Of a DNA stretch of 46,398 nt, positions 31,465 to 40,432 are shown one piece after another. Position 1 is the stretch's first letter, and the number at the start of each line of letters is the position of its first letter. The stretch is from 02-FULL-45-11b sp041663485 (lineage in GTDB: Bacteria; Patescibacteriota; Patescibacteriia; Buchananbacterales; UBA6539): NCBI GenBank assembly GCA_041663485.1, contig JBAYMO010000006.1, positions 1-46,398 on the forward strand, read 5' to 3'. The notes beneath the pieces were generated by a model. It did no database searches. It was not told the DNA's origin and saw only the letters and a list, made by a program, of their open reading frames with translations. The translations under genes were made by a program, and so were the position numbers.

Positions 31465-33125
31465 ATTTGAAAAGTTTAATAAAATCTATCACAAAATCTG
31501 AGTGGTTTTTTTTGGCCGGCTTGTCTTTGGGCGTAATTATTTTGACTATTGCCCCGTTAATTTATGGCTGGCTTAACGCCAAAAGTCACGAACAATTTAC
31601 CGGCGTTCATTTTACGGTTTTAACCGACTGGTTTGTCTACTACTCTTATTTGGAGCAAGTGCGCCAGGGACATTATTTGTTTAAAGATTTGTTTACTCCG
31701 GAAGCTCACCAGCCAACATTAAATATTTTTTGGCTCGGAGTTGGTTTGTTGGCGAAGTATCTATCACTTTCCAACATTTTAGCTTTAAACTTGGCTCGAA
31801 TTTTATTAATTCCGGTTTTTTATTTTGTCGCCTATTTATTTATTGCTTTGATTTTTTTGGAAAAGAAAATGCGCCAGCTGGCGGTATTGATTTTGACTTT
31901 CAGCTCGGGTTTTGGCGCTTTGTTACTGGATCGATTTATTCGTTTTCCGGCCAATTTATCCAACGGCAATTTGAATTGGCCGATGGATTTATGGGTACCG
32001 GAATTGAATACTTATTTTACGTTGTATTATTCGCCTCATTTTATTGCCTCGCTCATTTTAATAATTATAATTTTTCTGTTTACCGTTTTATACGCCACCA
32101 ATCAGAAATTGATTTATGCTGTTTACTCCGGTCTGGCGGCCTTGTTACTATTTTCTTTTCACCCTTTCCATGTCGTAACGATTTTTGCCGTTATTTTATT
32201 TTATTTTGCCTGTCGTGTTTTTCAGGCGCGAAAGATTATTATAAAAGATATAACTTATTATACCATTCTGCTTTTGATTTCCTTTCCGGCCGTGTTTTAT
32301 TATGGCTATTTTATTCAAAACGACGAAGTGCTGCGCATTAAATACGCGCAAAATATTTGTTTTACCACGCCGCTTTGGCTGACCATTGCCAGTCTGGGTC
32401 TGCCATTTTGGGCGGCCATTTATGTTTTATTTTTACGTTTAAAAAAACAATTAAATTATTCCGGCTCTGTCGCGGCTTTGAATTTTATTTTTATTTGGGT
32501 AGCCGTGCAATTTGGTTTAATGTTTTCTCCGGTACTTTTTCAGCGCCGTTTGAGCGAGGGAATTCATTTTCCTCTGGCCATGCTTACGGCTCTGGCTTGG
32601 CCAGAGTTAAGCCGGTGGTTCAAACAGCAAAAAACCGCCACGCAAAAGTTATTTTGTACCCAGCGTCATTTACTGGCTATGTTTTTGGTTTTTTTATTGA
32701 CCGTTTCCAATTTATTTGTTATTAGTGCTGATTTATATATGTACTATACCCGAAAAGAATTTATTTATTTTGATCGGGACTATGTCGCCGCCATGGAATA
32801 TTTGAAAAAATTTAAGGATGACAAAGTAGTTTTGGCTACGGCCAAAAGAGTAGTGGCCGTACTGCCCGCTTATTCAGGTAAAACGGTTTATGCCGGCCAT
32901 GGCGTGGAAACCATTTCTTTTTTTGCCAAAGAGGAAGAAATTGCTTGGTTTTTTCAGCAGAACCATGATGAAAATATTGAATTAAATTTTTTAAGAAAAA
33001 GAAATATCGGTTATATTTTCTACAGCAAAGCCGAAAAGGAACTTGGTTCTTATAATCCCGTTCAAAAAAAATATCTTCAGCTTGATTTCGAGAATTCCCA
33101 AGCTCAAGTATATATTGTAAAATAG
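31461..33125 (+). CDS. Polytopic membrane protein, paralog 1 of 3
   Basis: 554 residues, about 11 membrane segments and a C-terminal outer domain. The N-terminus SLIKSITKSEWFFLAGLSLGV recurs in the next two genes, as do YYSYLEQVRQGHYLFKDLFTPE, LARILLIPVFYFVAYLFIALIF and the C-terminal VYAGHGVETISFFAKEEEIAWFF with FLRKRNIGYIFYS. The layout is that of GT-C superfamily proteins; the acidic outer-loop residues are not the canonical DxD, so a transferase role is inferred. Confidence 0.6.
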   Translation: MNLKSLIKSITKSEWFFLAGLSLGVIILTIAPLIYGWLNAKSHEQFTGVHFTVLTDWFVYYSYLEQVRQGHYLFKDLFTPEAHQPTLNIFWLGVGLLAKYLSLSNILALNLARILLIPVFYFVAYLFIALIFLEKKMRQLAVLILTFSSGFGALLLDRFIRFPANLSNGNLNWPMDLWVPELNTYFTLYYSPHFIASLILIIIIFLFTVLYATNQKLIYAVYSGLAALLLFSFHPFHVVTIFAVILFYFACRVFQARKIIIKDITYYTILLLISFPAVFYYGYFIQNDEVLRIKYAQNICFTTPLWLTIASLGLPFWAAIYVLFLRLKKQLNYSGSVAALNFIFIWVAVQFGLMFSPVLFQRRLSEGIHFPLAMLTALAWPELSRWFKQQKTATQKLFCTQRHLLAMFLVFLLTVSNLFVISADLYMYYTRKEFIYFDRDYVAAMEYLKKFKDDKVVLATAKRVVAVLPAYSGKTVYAGHGVETISFFAKEEEIAWFFQQNHDENIELNFLRKRNIGYIFYSKAEKELGSYNPVQKKYLQLDFENSQAQVYIVK

Positions 33126-33129
33126 TTTT

Positions 33130-34791
33130 ATGATAAATTTGTTCAAATCAATTTCCCGGACGGAATGGCGTTTTTTATTAATTCTGTCTCTTGGCGTCAT
33201 GGCTTTAATTAGTTTGCCGTATTTATACGGTTATTTTAGCTCACCCTCGGGTTATGTCTACGATGGCATCGGCAGCTTATCGCCCGCCGATAATCCAATT
33301 TATTATTCTTACATTAATCAAATTAAATCCGGCCAATATTTAATTAAAGATTTGTTTACCAGCGAAAATCAGACCTGGGGCATGTTCAACGCATTTTGGT
33401 TTTTAGCCGGAACTTTTGCCAAGGTTTTTAATTTGCCGGCGCCGTTAGCCTTTCATTTGTTGCGCGTAATTTTAACACCCTTTTTTGTTTTAGTCGCATA
33501 TTTGTTTATCGCTTTATTTTTTTCTGAAATTAAATACCGTAAGCTGGCCACATTGCTTTTGCTTTTTAGCGCCGGCTTGGGCGCGTATTTTGTCGGGCCA
33601 ATAAATATTTTAATTGACGTGGCCAGTAAAAGGGGTTATTGGACGCCCAACGATATTTGGATTCCGGAATCAATCGCGTTTTTATCTTTGTATAAAACTC
33701 CACATTTTATTGCTTCCTGGATTTTCATGATTTTAATTTTGCTTTTGATGTATTGGGCTTGGGCCAAAGACAAAATTTCTTATGTCGTCGGCGCTGGTTT
33801 ATTGGCTTTGGTTTATTTCAATTTTCATCCATTTTATATTCCCATGATTTTTGGCACCCTGAGTTTGTATTTGTTTGCCCTTTGGCTCAAAGCCAATAGA
33901 ATTCTTTGGCAGAAAAGTTTTTACTTAATTTTGTTTGGTTTGATTTGCGCCCCGTCAATTTTTTATCATTCTTGGCTGCTGCGGGCTGAGCCGATTCTGG
34001 CCAGTCGGGCATGGCAAAATGTTACCTTAGCGCCGCCGTTAATTTTTATTATTATCGGTTACGGCTTTCTTTGGCTGTTAGGTTTTTGGGGTATAAAAAA
34101 GCTCTGGCAGGAGAAAAAGTTTGATGATAAGTTTATTCTTTTAGGTTGTTGGCTGGCTGTTTCGCTTTTTTTAGTAGTTTTGCCCTGGCAATTTCAAAGC
34201 CGAAATACTCAGGGTTTGCATTTGCCCTTAGCCATATTTTCCGTTTTGGGTTTGGTTTGGTTTAAAGATTGGCTGCAGTATCATGGATATGATAAAAAGT
34301 TCAGCTTTTGGTTGGGCAGCAAATTTTTATTAGTTTTGACATTTATTGTCGCCTTGAGCATGTCGCTAGTGTTTAATGTAGCGCGCGATTTGTATTATTT
34401 TCGTGTCCAGCCGCCGGAAGTGGCTGAATATTTTTATCTCAAAAAAGATAATTTAGCGGCGATAAAATTTTTGAATCAAATCAATGATTCCCGAGCCGTC
34501 ATCGCTCATCCGGCGAATGGCTTGTTTATTCCAGTTTTTTCGCATCACCCGGTATATTTTGCTCACGGCATTGAAACCATTGATTTTTCTTCAAAGTGGC
34601 TTTGGCTTGTTTGGTTTTTTGAAGATAATAACCATTGGGCGAGAAAATATCAGTTTTTAAAGCAAAATAATATTGGCTATATCTTTTGTTCTGATTCAGA
34701 AAGAAATATCGGTGATTTTTCTCCGACTAATGGTCAATTTTTTAAAGAGATTTATTCGCAAAGTGGCGTTAAGATTTTTCAAGTTCAGTAA
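33130..34791 (+). CDS. Polytopic membrane protein, paralog 2 of 3
   Basis: 553 residues, the same plan as its neighbours: SISRTEWRFLLILSLGVMAL, then SLSPADNPIYYSYINQIKSGQYLIKDLFTSE, LLRVILTPFFVLVAYLFIALFF, and the C-terminal VYFAHGIETIDFSSKWLWLVWFF with FLKQNNIGYIFCSDSE. The intact VAHP...VFSHHPVYFAHG strand block suggests an exported Rossmann-like or ligand-binding domain. It lies four bases after paralog 1. Confidence 0.6.
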   Translation: MINLFKSISRTEWRFLLILSLGVMALISLPYLYGYFSSPSGYVYDGIGSLSPADNPIYYSYINQIKSGQYLIKDLFTSENQTWGMFNAFWFLAGTFAKVFNLPAPLAFHLLRVILTPFFVLVAYLFIALFFSEIKYRKLATLLLLFSAGLGAYFVGPINILIDVASKRGYWTPNDIWIPESIAFLSLYKTPHFIASWIFMILILLLMYWAWAKDKISYVVGAGLLALVYFNFHPFYIPMIFGTLSLYLFALWLKANRILWQKSFYLILFGLICAPSIFYHSWLLRAEPILASRAWQNVTLAPPLIFIIIGYGFLWLLGFWGIKKLWQEKKFDDKFILLGCWLAVSLFLVVLPWQFQSRNTQGLHLPLAIFSVLGLVWFKDWLQYHGYDKKFSFWLGSKFLLVLTFIVALSMSLVFNVARDLYYFRVQPPEVAEYFYLKKDNLAAIKFLNQINDSRAVIAHPANGLFIPVFSHHPVYFAHGIETIDFSSKWLWLVWFFEDNNHWARKYQFLKQNNIGYIFCSDSERNIGDFSPTNGQFFKEIYSQSGVKIFQVQ

Positions 34792-34795
34792 TGAA

Positions 34796-36457
34796 ATGAT
34801 TAAACTAATCAAATCGATTTCTCAAAAGGAATGGCTGTTTCTTTTGGTTGTTATTGGCGCGGTGGTGGTTTTAACTCAAGCGCCTTTTTGGTTTGCTTAT
34901 TATAATTCAACTTCTGACCAAAGCTATAACGGTTTGCACTCTTTGACCCCGGCCGATTTGCCGGTTTATTTTTCGTATATAAAGCAAGCCGGCGCCGGGC
35001 AGATATTTTTTTATGATTTATTTACGACAGAAAATCAAGATTATGGCACATTGAATATTCTTTGGCTCTTAGTTGGTTGGCTGGGCAGGTGGCTAAAATT
35101 TAAACCGGATCAGGCTTATCATTTGGCCCGTTTAATTTTGGCGCCCGGCTTGCTAGTTACCGTGTATTTATTTTTGGCAAAAGTTTTTTCCGAAATTAAA
35201 TATCGCCAGTGGGGTATAATTTTTGCCGCGTTTGCTTCAGGCTTTGGTTTTTTTGGCATCCCAATTTTTGCCGACTATTACCACCAGGCGGCTGAAGTAT
35301 ATTTTGAAACCTTTTGGCCTTTGGATTTATGGCTGGCCCAAACTAATATTTTTTCTTCAATTTATCATAGTCCGCATTTGATCGGTTCCTGGCTGTGTTT
35401 AGTCATGATTTTTCTTTTAGTCATGCAGCTTTTTGAAAATAAAAAAATTATTACGACTATCGCCCTGGGTTTGGTCAGTTTGGTCTATTTTAATTTTCAT
35501 CCGTACTATCTGCCTTTGGTTGGCGGCGTAATCGGGTTGTATGCGCTCTATTGGTTTATCAAGAATAAAAAAGTTGACTATAAATTACTAGCCGAGCTTT
35601 TTCTATCTGGATTAATTGCTCTGCCATCCGTTCTGTATCACGGTTATTTGATTATTAATGACGCGGTTATTGCTCAGCGAGCCGTTCAAAATGTTAACTC
35701 GGTCTTTTTCTTTTGGCCGATGATTTTTGGTTTTGGTTGGCTTGGGCCGTTGGCGATTTTGGGAATTTATTTTTTATTTAAAAAGCGAGTTTGGCGCGAC
35801 GAATTGGTTTTTGTCTTAATTTGGCTAATAGTTAACGTGGCTTTGATTTTTCTGCCTACGCCGCTGGCGCAGCATTATTTTTTAGGCTGGCAAATACCAT
35901 TGATAATTTTTTCTTTAGTTGCCATCTTTGAAGTTTTGGAAGTTTTGAATTGCCAAAATAATAGAAATTTTATGCTGCTGGCGAAAAATTATTTAATAAT
36001 AATAATTATTTTTGTCTTCTTTTTTTGTTTAACTAATGTTTTTAATTTAACTCGTGATGTTTATTATTTCAGTCAGCATTATTCTTATTTTTATTTCAAC
36101 CCAGATCAAGTCAAAGCCTTTGCCTGGTTAAAACAATTGCCTGAGCCTAAAAAAAATATTTTAGCCTCGCAAGCTATGTCCTTGCTTTTGCCCGCTCAAA
36201 CCGGGCAAATGGTTTTTGCCGCTCATGGTCAAGAAACTTTGAACTATAATAGCAAAAGGCTGATGGTTGATTGGTTCTTTGGCAGTAACGAAAATGACCA
36301 ACAAAAAAAGTCTTGGCTATTGAGCCAAAACTTTGATTACGTTTATTACTCTGATTGGGAAAAAGCGCTGGGAAATTTCTTGCCGGCACAAAAATCTTAT
36401 TTACGGCCAGTCCTAATTTTGCCCCAGGTAAAAATCTACCAAGTACTTAAAGATTGA
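34796..36457 (+). CDS. Polytopic membrane protein, paralog 3 of 3
   Basis: About 553 residues from ATG 34796, chosen because it aligns with the starts of the two paralogs (IKLIKSISQKEWLFLLVV); the frame is open further upstream. Shared blocks are LTPADLPVYFSYIKQAGAGQIFFYDLFTTE, LARLILAPGLLVTVYLFLAKVF and VFAAHGQETLNYNSKRLMVDWFF. It meets the DUF2079 gene tail to tail with an 11-base overlap and no terminator between. Confidence 0.6.
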   Translation: MIKLIKSISQKEWLFLLVVIGAVVVLTQAPFWFAYYNSTSDQSYNGLHSLTPADLPVYFSYIKQAGAGQIFFYDLFTTENQDYGTLNILWLLVGWLGRWLKFKPDQAYHLARLILAPGLLVTVYLFLAKVFSEIKYRQWGIIFAAFASGFGFFGIPIFADYYHQAAEVYFETFWPLDLWLAQTNIFSSIYHSPHLIGSWLCLVMIFLLVMQLFENKKIITTIALGLVSLVYFNFHPYYLPLVGGVIGLYALYWFIKNKKVDYKLLAELFLSGLIALPSVLYHGYLIINDAVIAQRAVQNVNSVFFFWPMIFGFGWLGPLAILGIYFLFKKRVWRDELVFVLIWLIVNVALIFLPTPLAQHYFLGWQIPLIIFSLVAIFEVLEVLNCQNNRNFMLLAKNYLIIIIIFVFFFCLTNVFNLTRDVYYFSQHYSYFYFNPDQVKAFAWLKQLPEPKKNILASQAMSLLLPAQTGQMVFAAHGQETLNYNSKRLMVDWFFGSNENDQQKKSWLLSQNFDYVYYSDWEKALGNFLPAQKSYLRPVLILPQVKIYQVLKD

Positions 36458-38414
36458 TTTTACCCAGACTGATTTCCGGCCCCAAGTTTTGGCCGGTATA
36501 AATTTTTTCGTTGGTTGAGCGCAGGGGATTTACTTCAATCATGCCTTTGGTGATTTCCATAATTTGAAAAGATAAATCATATTCGCCTTGGGCGATTTTT
36601 TTGTTGATTATAAACCAGTAATTGGTTTGAATAACTAAAGGCTTGTTGCTATCAATAAAATTGATTTGTCCGTAAGCCCAAGGGTAGATCTTTTGATAGA
36701 TTGGTTGGCCGGCTTTTCTTAAAATTAATTTAAGCTGATAGTTTTTTTTCAAAGGGGAATTTGTTTGCCAAAAAAAATGGTATTGGCCATCAAGCAATTG
36801 ATAGCCGAGAAACTTCAGGTCGGCATCAATTTCTTTTTCATTTTTGTTTGCCAAATTGTAATTTGGCGGCAAAGTTTTTACTAATTCAAATTTATTTTCC
36901 GCGCCTTTTTGATAAATAGCCACACTATCTTTAATCCAGATTAAACCAAAATTTTTTAAATTGTTGAGCCAATTTTTTTGGCCGGCCAAGTAGTCATTTT
37001 GATAAGTTTGATTAAGATAGTATTGGACGACATAAGTACTGAAATCGGCGTAGTCTATGGCCAGATATTGAGTGTCGGCCGGCAGAGCGTAGTCTTTAAT
37101 TAAAAATTGTTGTTTGCCTAAAAAGACGTAATTTAAGGAATAAATATTGGGCCGGCTGGAAAGTGGCGTCATTAGTTGATAGGTGGCTGCCACCGGCGCC
37201 TGCCTGGGAATCTGTTTAATTGCTTCGTCATTGATTAAATCAATAGGATTTTTTTTCAAGCCTTGGCTGAAAATGTACCCGGCGCCGGTCAGTAAAGGTC
37301 CAAAACTCAAGCTGGCGTAAATAACGGTGGTGATAATAATCATTTTTAGTAATGGCTTCTCTTGTACTAAAAATTTTAGCCGAGTTTTTTCCAAAGTCGT
37401 ATTAGCTAAAAATTTCTTGGTGCCAAATATCCAGGCGATAAAAATTCCGGGCAAAAGCAAACTGGAATATTGGGTGTATAAAATCATGCCCACCCAGTGC
37501 CAATTAGTGCCTAAAACCAATTGTAAATAGATTATGCCGGAAAGCCAAAGGTAGCGCGAGCGCCAAAGCGGCAGATAAGCGGTGGGTAGCAGTAAAGCCA
37601 TAAAAACCACCAAACTACCCGGCGAGAATATCTGCGGTAAAAGTCGCCAAGGTTGTAGTAAGCAATTTTTTATAATATCTCCAAAAGAGTTACCCAGCCA
37701 GGAGTAGTAGAGCAAAAATTTGTAACTGCCGGCTTGGGCGAAATGGCCGTTAATTTTGATGGCTAAAATAAAGTAAGCGACGCTGATAATTATCGGCCAA
37801 ATTTGCCAACGAACTTTTTTCTTGTCCAACCAGGCCAGCCAGCCGAAAACAAAGATTACTAAAGCCACGTCTTCTCTGACCAAAAGGCTGAGAAAACAAA
37901 ATAAAATAAATGGCCAGAATCTATTTTTTTGGTAAAAATAAAAGGTCCAAAAAATCAGCAGAACGGCAAAGGGCAAAAAGCTGAATTCGAAAAGCGTGAT
38001 ATTTTGCACGAAAGGATTGATTAACCAGGCTAAAGCAAAAATCCAAGCCCATTGACGATTTAAAATATTTTTAGTGATCAGATAAATTGGCCAAGCGGCC
38101 AGGGACATGGTTAGGGTCTGCAAAAACGCCAGGGTTAGCGGCTGGCGAGCCAGATAATAAAAAGGCAGAATTATAAATAAAATTGGGCTGAAATGATCGC
38201 CCAAATACGTCGGCGGATGAATGCTTAAAGCAAAAAAATGGCCGAGACTGGAATTATAAAAAACGTTGTTAATAATTGCCAAATCCATGGCATCGTAGCC
38301 AAAGTGCCGATATTTCCAAAAAATTATCAAACCAAAAATCAAATTATAGCCGATGATAAATGCTAGGGTTAGGTAATGACTGTATTTTTCCGTCGCCATG
38401 GCAATTTTTTTCAT
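36447..38414 (-). CDS. DUF2079 family membrane protein
   Basis: 655 residues, about 11-12 membrane segments. The N-terminal FGYDAMDLAIINNVFYNSSLG, then SIHPPTYLGDHFSPILFIILPFYYLA, are the hallmark of DUF2079 (FDxxxxxQ...HFSPxL). An outer C-terminal domain carries beta strands. The family belongs with GT-C-like proteins; its substrate is unknown. It is transcribed against the rest of the cluster. ATG 38414 opens MKKIAMATEKYSHYLTL; a later ATG at 38399 is possible. Confidence 0.75.
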   Translation of the reverse strand: MKKIAMATEKYSHYLTLAFIIGYNLIFGLIIFWKYRHFGYDAMDLAIINNVFYNSSLGHFFALSIHPPTYLGDHFSPILFIILPFYYLARQPLTLAFLQTLTMSLAAWPIYLITKNILNRQWAWIFALAWLINPFVQNITLFEFSFLPFAVLLIFWTFYFYQKNRFWPFILFCFLSLLVREDVALVIFVFGWLAWLDKKKVRWQIWPIIISVAYFILAIKINGHFAQAGSYKFLLYYSWLGNSFGDIIKNCLLQPWRLLPQIFSPGSLVVFMALLLPTAYLPLWRSRYLWLSGIIYLQLVLGTNWHWVGMILYTQYSSLLLPGIFIAWIFGTKKFLANTTLEKTRLKFLVQEKPLLKMIIITTVIYASLSFGPLLTGAGYIFSQGLKKNPIDLINDEAIKQIPRQAPVAATYQLMTPLSSRPNIYSLNYVFLGKQQFLIKDYALPADTQYLAIDYADFSTYVVQYYLNQTYQNDYLAGQKNWLNNLKNFGLIWIKDSVAIYQKGAENKFELVKTLPPNYNLANKNEKEIDADLKFLGYQLLDGQYHFFWQTNSPLKKNYQLKLILRKAGQPIYQKIYPWAYGQINFIDSNKPLVIQTNYWFIINKKIAQGEYDLSFQIMEITKGMIEVNPLRSTNEKIYTGQNLGPEISLGKINL

Positions 38415-38449
38415 GTTTTAATTCTACGTTTTTGAGGTAAAAAAAACAA

Positions 38450-38485
38450 CCCCAAAATAAAACACCCGCTCTGGGGCGGGTGTTT
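38450..38485 (-). terminator. Terminator of the pilin-like gene at 38502
   Basis: On minus AAACACCCGC (38485-38476) pairs with GCGGGTGTTT (38469-38460), followed by TATTTT. Confidence 0.75.
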
Positions 38486-38501
38486 GATGGTAAAGCTAAA
38501 A

Positions 38502-38927
38502 TTAACTTAATCCGCTGGCATTGGTGGCTTTCAGCAAGTTATCAATGACAAAGTAAGTAATGGCATAGGCGGCGATGATAATAGCCACGCCGATTACTGA
38601 GGCTTGAATAATGTCTTTGGCTTTTTTGGTTTTTTCATCGTTACCGGCCGCGGTCATCCAGGTAAAACCGGCGTAGATGATTAGAATTAAAAAGATAATG
38701 CCTAAAAATCCGAGAAGGATTTTAACCATATTGGAAACTGTTTCGGCTAAAGATTTTGAGTTGACCTCATCTTGGCCGTAAATGTCTTGCACCGGTTCCA
38801 GTTGATCTTTGATTAAGCTGCCGATTTCATCGCTGCCGGCGGCTTGCGTTAAGGCCGGAGTCATGGCAAAAGAAAAAGTCCCGAAGACAGTTAGCAGCAT
38901 CATGAAAACGATTAGATTTTTTTTCAT
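38502..38927 (-). CDS. TrbC/VirB2-like pilin, copy 10
   Basis: 141 residues: signal peptide ending ALTQAAG, a linker, then two membrane helices joined by the array's signature loop GFTWMTAAGNDEKTKKAKDIIQASVIGVAIIIAAYAITYFVI. VirB2/TrbC proteins polymerise into conjugative or T4SS pili; CPR homologs are usually called T4SS pilin. This copy is cut off from the other nine by a plus-strand lipoprotein gene and has its own promoter and terminator. Confidence 0.75.
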   Translation of the reverse strand: MKKNLIVFMMLLTVFGTFSFAMTPALTQAAGSDEIGSLIKDQLEPVQDIYGQDEVNSKSLAETVSNMVKILLGFLGIIFLILIIYAGFTWMTAAGNDEKTKKAKDIIQASVIGVAIIIAAYAITYFVIDNLLKATNASGLS

Positions 38928-38957
38928 AAGTTTTGATTTATTTAATATTCTTTTAAA

Positions 38958-38986
38958 ATTATAGCATAACCTTATTTCATTGACAA
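38958..38986 (-). promoter_or_regulatory. Promoter of pilin copy 10
   Basis: TTGTCA (38986-38981), 17 bases, TATAAT (38963-38958). Its -35 overlaps the TTGACA (38980-38985) of a plus-strand promoter for the lipoprotein gene, so the two promoters diverge from one shared element. Confidence 0.65.
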
Positions 38987-39011
38987 ATTCATAAAATCAT
39001 GGCAATATAAT
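38980..39011 (+). promoter_or_regulatory. Promoter of the lipoprotein gene
   Basis: TTGACA (38980-38985) with either CAATAT at 17 bases or TATAAT at 20 bases as the -10. Confidence 0.4.
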
Positions 39012-39053
39012 GAGTTGTTGAATTTGGTGTTTGATCAAAACCTGGAGCGTACC

Positions 39054-39440
39054 ATGAAAAAGTTGATCGTTCTTTCGCTGGTCTTGTCTTGCGCTCTGGC
39101 GGGTTGCGCGCACTCTTACGCGCGCTACGAAGCCGCCGGTAATCTGCACACGGGCGCGTTAGTCAATTACCGCCTGGACACGTCGGTGGTGTTTACCATC
39201 TCCGGCCGGCTCGGGGCGAGTATTACGGTGCCGCCCGCGCAGAAATCTCAGGACAAAAATCAGCCTCCCAAACCCACTGTCGTGAAAGTCGAACTGGCTC
39301 CAAACTGGACCTACGAGGTCAAGATTTCCCGGTTTGGCCAGCAATGGCCGTACGAACATGGTCCGGTCTATGTTGACTGGAATCAGGGAGACACAATGGT
39401 GGAGGGGAAAGTCTACGATTTTGGTATTTACGCCCACTAG
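39054..39440 (+). CDS. Small lipoprotein, probably acquired
   Basis: 128 residues from ATG 39054, chosen because GGAG lies nine bases upstream and the signal peptide starts there; the frame is open from 39015. MKKLIVLSLVLSCALAGCAHS is a textbook lipoprotein signal with lipobox LAGC. The mature part is beta-rich (ALVNYRLDTSVVFTISGRLGASITV, APNWTYEVKISRFGQQWPY) and has no recognised domain. It is markedly GC-rich compared with the AT-rich pilins on both sides, runs opposite to them, and carries its own promoter and terminator, which points to transfer. Confidence 0.65.
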   Translation: MKKLIVLSLVLSCALAGCAHSYARYEAAGNLHTGALVNYRLDTSVVFTISGRLGASITVPPAQKSQDKNQPPKPTVVKVELAPNWTYEVKISRFGQQWPYEHGPVYVDWNQGDTMVEGKVYDFGIYAH

Positions 39441-39466
39441 GGGAAATGCCAAAGTCGAGATTAACC

Positions 39467-39500
39467 GAAGGCAAGCTTGAATGGCTGGCCTTCTTTTTTT
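39467..39500 (+). terminator. Terminator of the lipoprotein gene
   Basis: GAAGGC (39467-39472) pairs with GCCTTC (39488-39493), followed by seven T. Confidence 0.75.
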
Positions 39501-39505
39501 AATCC

Positions 39506-39531
39506 AAAAACCCCGGACCAGTCCGGGGTTT
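39506..39531 (-). terminator. Terminator of the main pilin operon
   Basis: On minus AAACCCCGGA (39531-39522) pairs with TCCGGGGTTT (39517-39508), followed by T. Confidence 0.75.
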
Positions 39532-39549
39532 AATTTAAAAAGAAATAAT

Positions 39550-39987
39550 TTAATTTAATCCCGCGTTGTTTTGTTGAGTGGCTCTTAAGGCGTTATCAAT
39601 AACAAAGTAGGTAATTAAGTAGGCCGAAAGCACTAAAACTAAACCAATCACGGCGGCTTTAATTATGCTTTGAGCCTTATCAATTTTTTCCTGATTACCC
39701 ATGGCCGTCATCCATAAAAAACCGGCATAGATAATTAAGATAAAAAATATTAAGCCTAAAAGTGATAATACGATTTTGACGACACTACTGATTAAAATGT
39801 TTAAAGTCATTTTGGTGCTGAGGCCGGAACCTTCTAAAAAACCTTGAGTCTGCGTATTCATTTTGCTTTGGGTTTCAGAGTCAATCAGATTGGTGGTTAC
39901 ACCTAAGGCGGCCGGCGTGGCCGTAGTTAGTAACGTCAGGCTTAAAATCGTGAAGATAAAAATGTTGAGAAATAATTTTTTTTTCAT
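39550..39987 (-). CDS. TrbC/VirB2-like pilin, copy 9
   Basis: 145 residues. Signal peptide, then FFILIIYAGFLWMTAMGNQEKIDKAQSIIKAAVIGLVLVLSAYLITYFVI. GNQEKID in the loop groups it with copy 6 (GQEEKID) rather than with the GNDEK copies. Last gene of the operon, four bases after copy 8. Confidence 0.75.
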   Translation of the reverse strand: MKKKLFLNIFIFTILSLTLLTTATPAALGVTTNLIDSETQSKMNTQTQGFLEGSGLSTKMTLNILISSVVKIVLSLLGLIFFILIIYAGFLWMTAMGNQEKIDKAQSIIKAAVIGLVLVLSAYLITYFVIDNALRATQQNNAGLN

Positions 39988-39991
39988 AATT

Positions 39992-40420
39992 TTATTGGTT
40001 GCTTTGAATTGATGTGCTGCTTTGCGTGCCGGCGGTGCCGGAAATAGCTGACATCACAAAATAAAAAATGGCGGCGGAGGCCAAAATTACGACAATGCCA
40101 ATCGCGCCGTCACGGATAATATTTTTGGCTTTCGTCACTTTTTCATCGTTACCGGCCGCGGTCATCCATAAAAAGCCCCCATAAATAGTGAAGCTGATAA
40201 AAATTACCCCGATTAAGCTGATGACGGCTCTGGCGATATTGCCGACCAATTCGCTTAATGAATTTTCCGAAGTGCTGATATTATAGTTGGCACCGCCGGC
40301 ACCCGCCGTTTCATCCAATAGGCCTTGCATAGTATTGTCGGCCGCCCAGGTCAGAGTCGGTAGAATTAATAGACAGAAAAGAAAAGTGGCGGTTAAAATG
40401 GTTAGTAGTTTTTTATTCAT
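39992..40420 (-). CDS. TrbC/VirB2-like pilin, copy 8
   Basis: 142 residues: signal peptide ending TLTWAAD, then FTIYGGFLWMTAAGNDEKVTKAKNIIRDGAIGIVVILASAAIFYFVM. The second helix departs from the AYAITxFV ending of its sisters and reads SAAIFYFVM. Confidence 0.75.
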   Translation of the reverse strand: MNKKLLTILTATFLFCLLILPTLTWAADNTMQGLLDETAGAGGANYNISTSENSLSELVGNIARAVISLIGVIFISFTIYGGFLWMTAAGNDEKVTKAKNIIRDGAIGIVVILASAAIFYFVMSAISGTAGTQSSTSIQSNQ

Positions 40421-40432
40421 AGTTATTATTTA

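Noticed and set aside
39159..39452. Minus-strand ORF of 97 residues opposite the lipoprotein gene
   Set aside because: It has no ribosome site or family; the plus frame has a signal peptide, Shine-Dalgarno and terminator.
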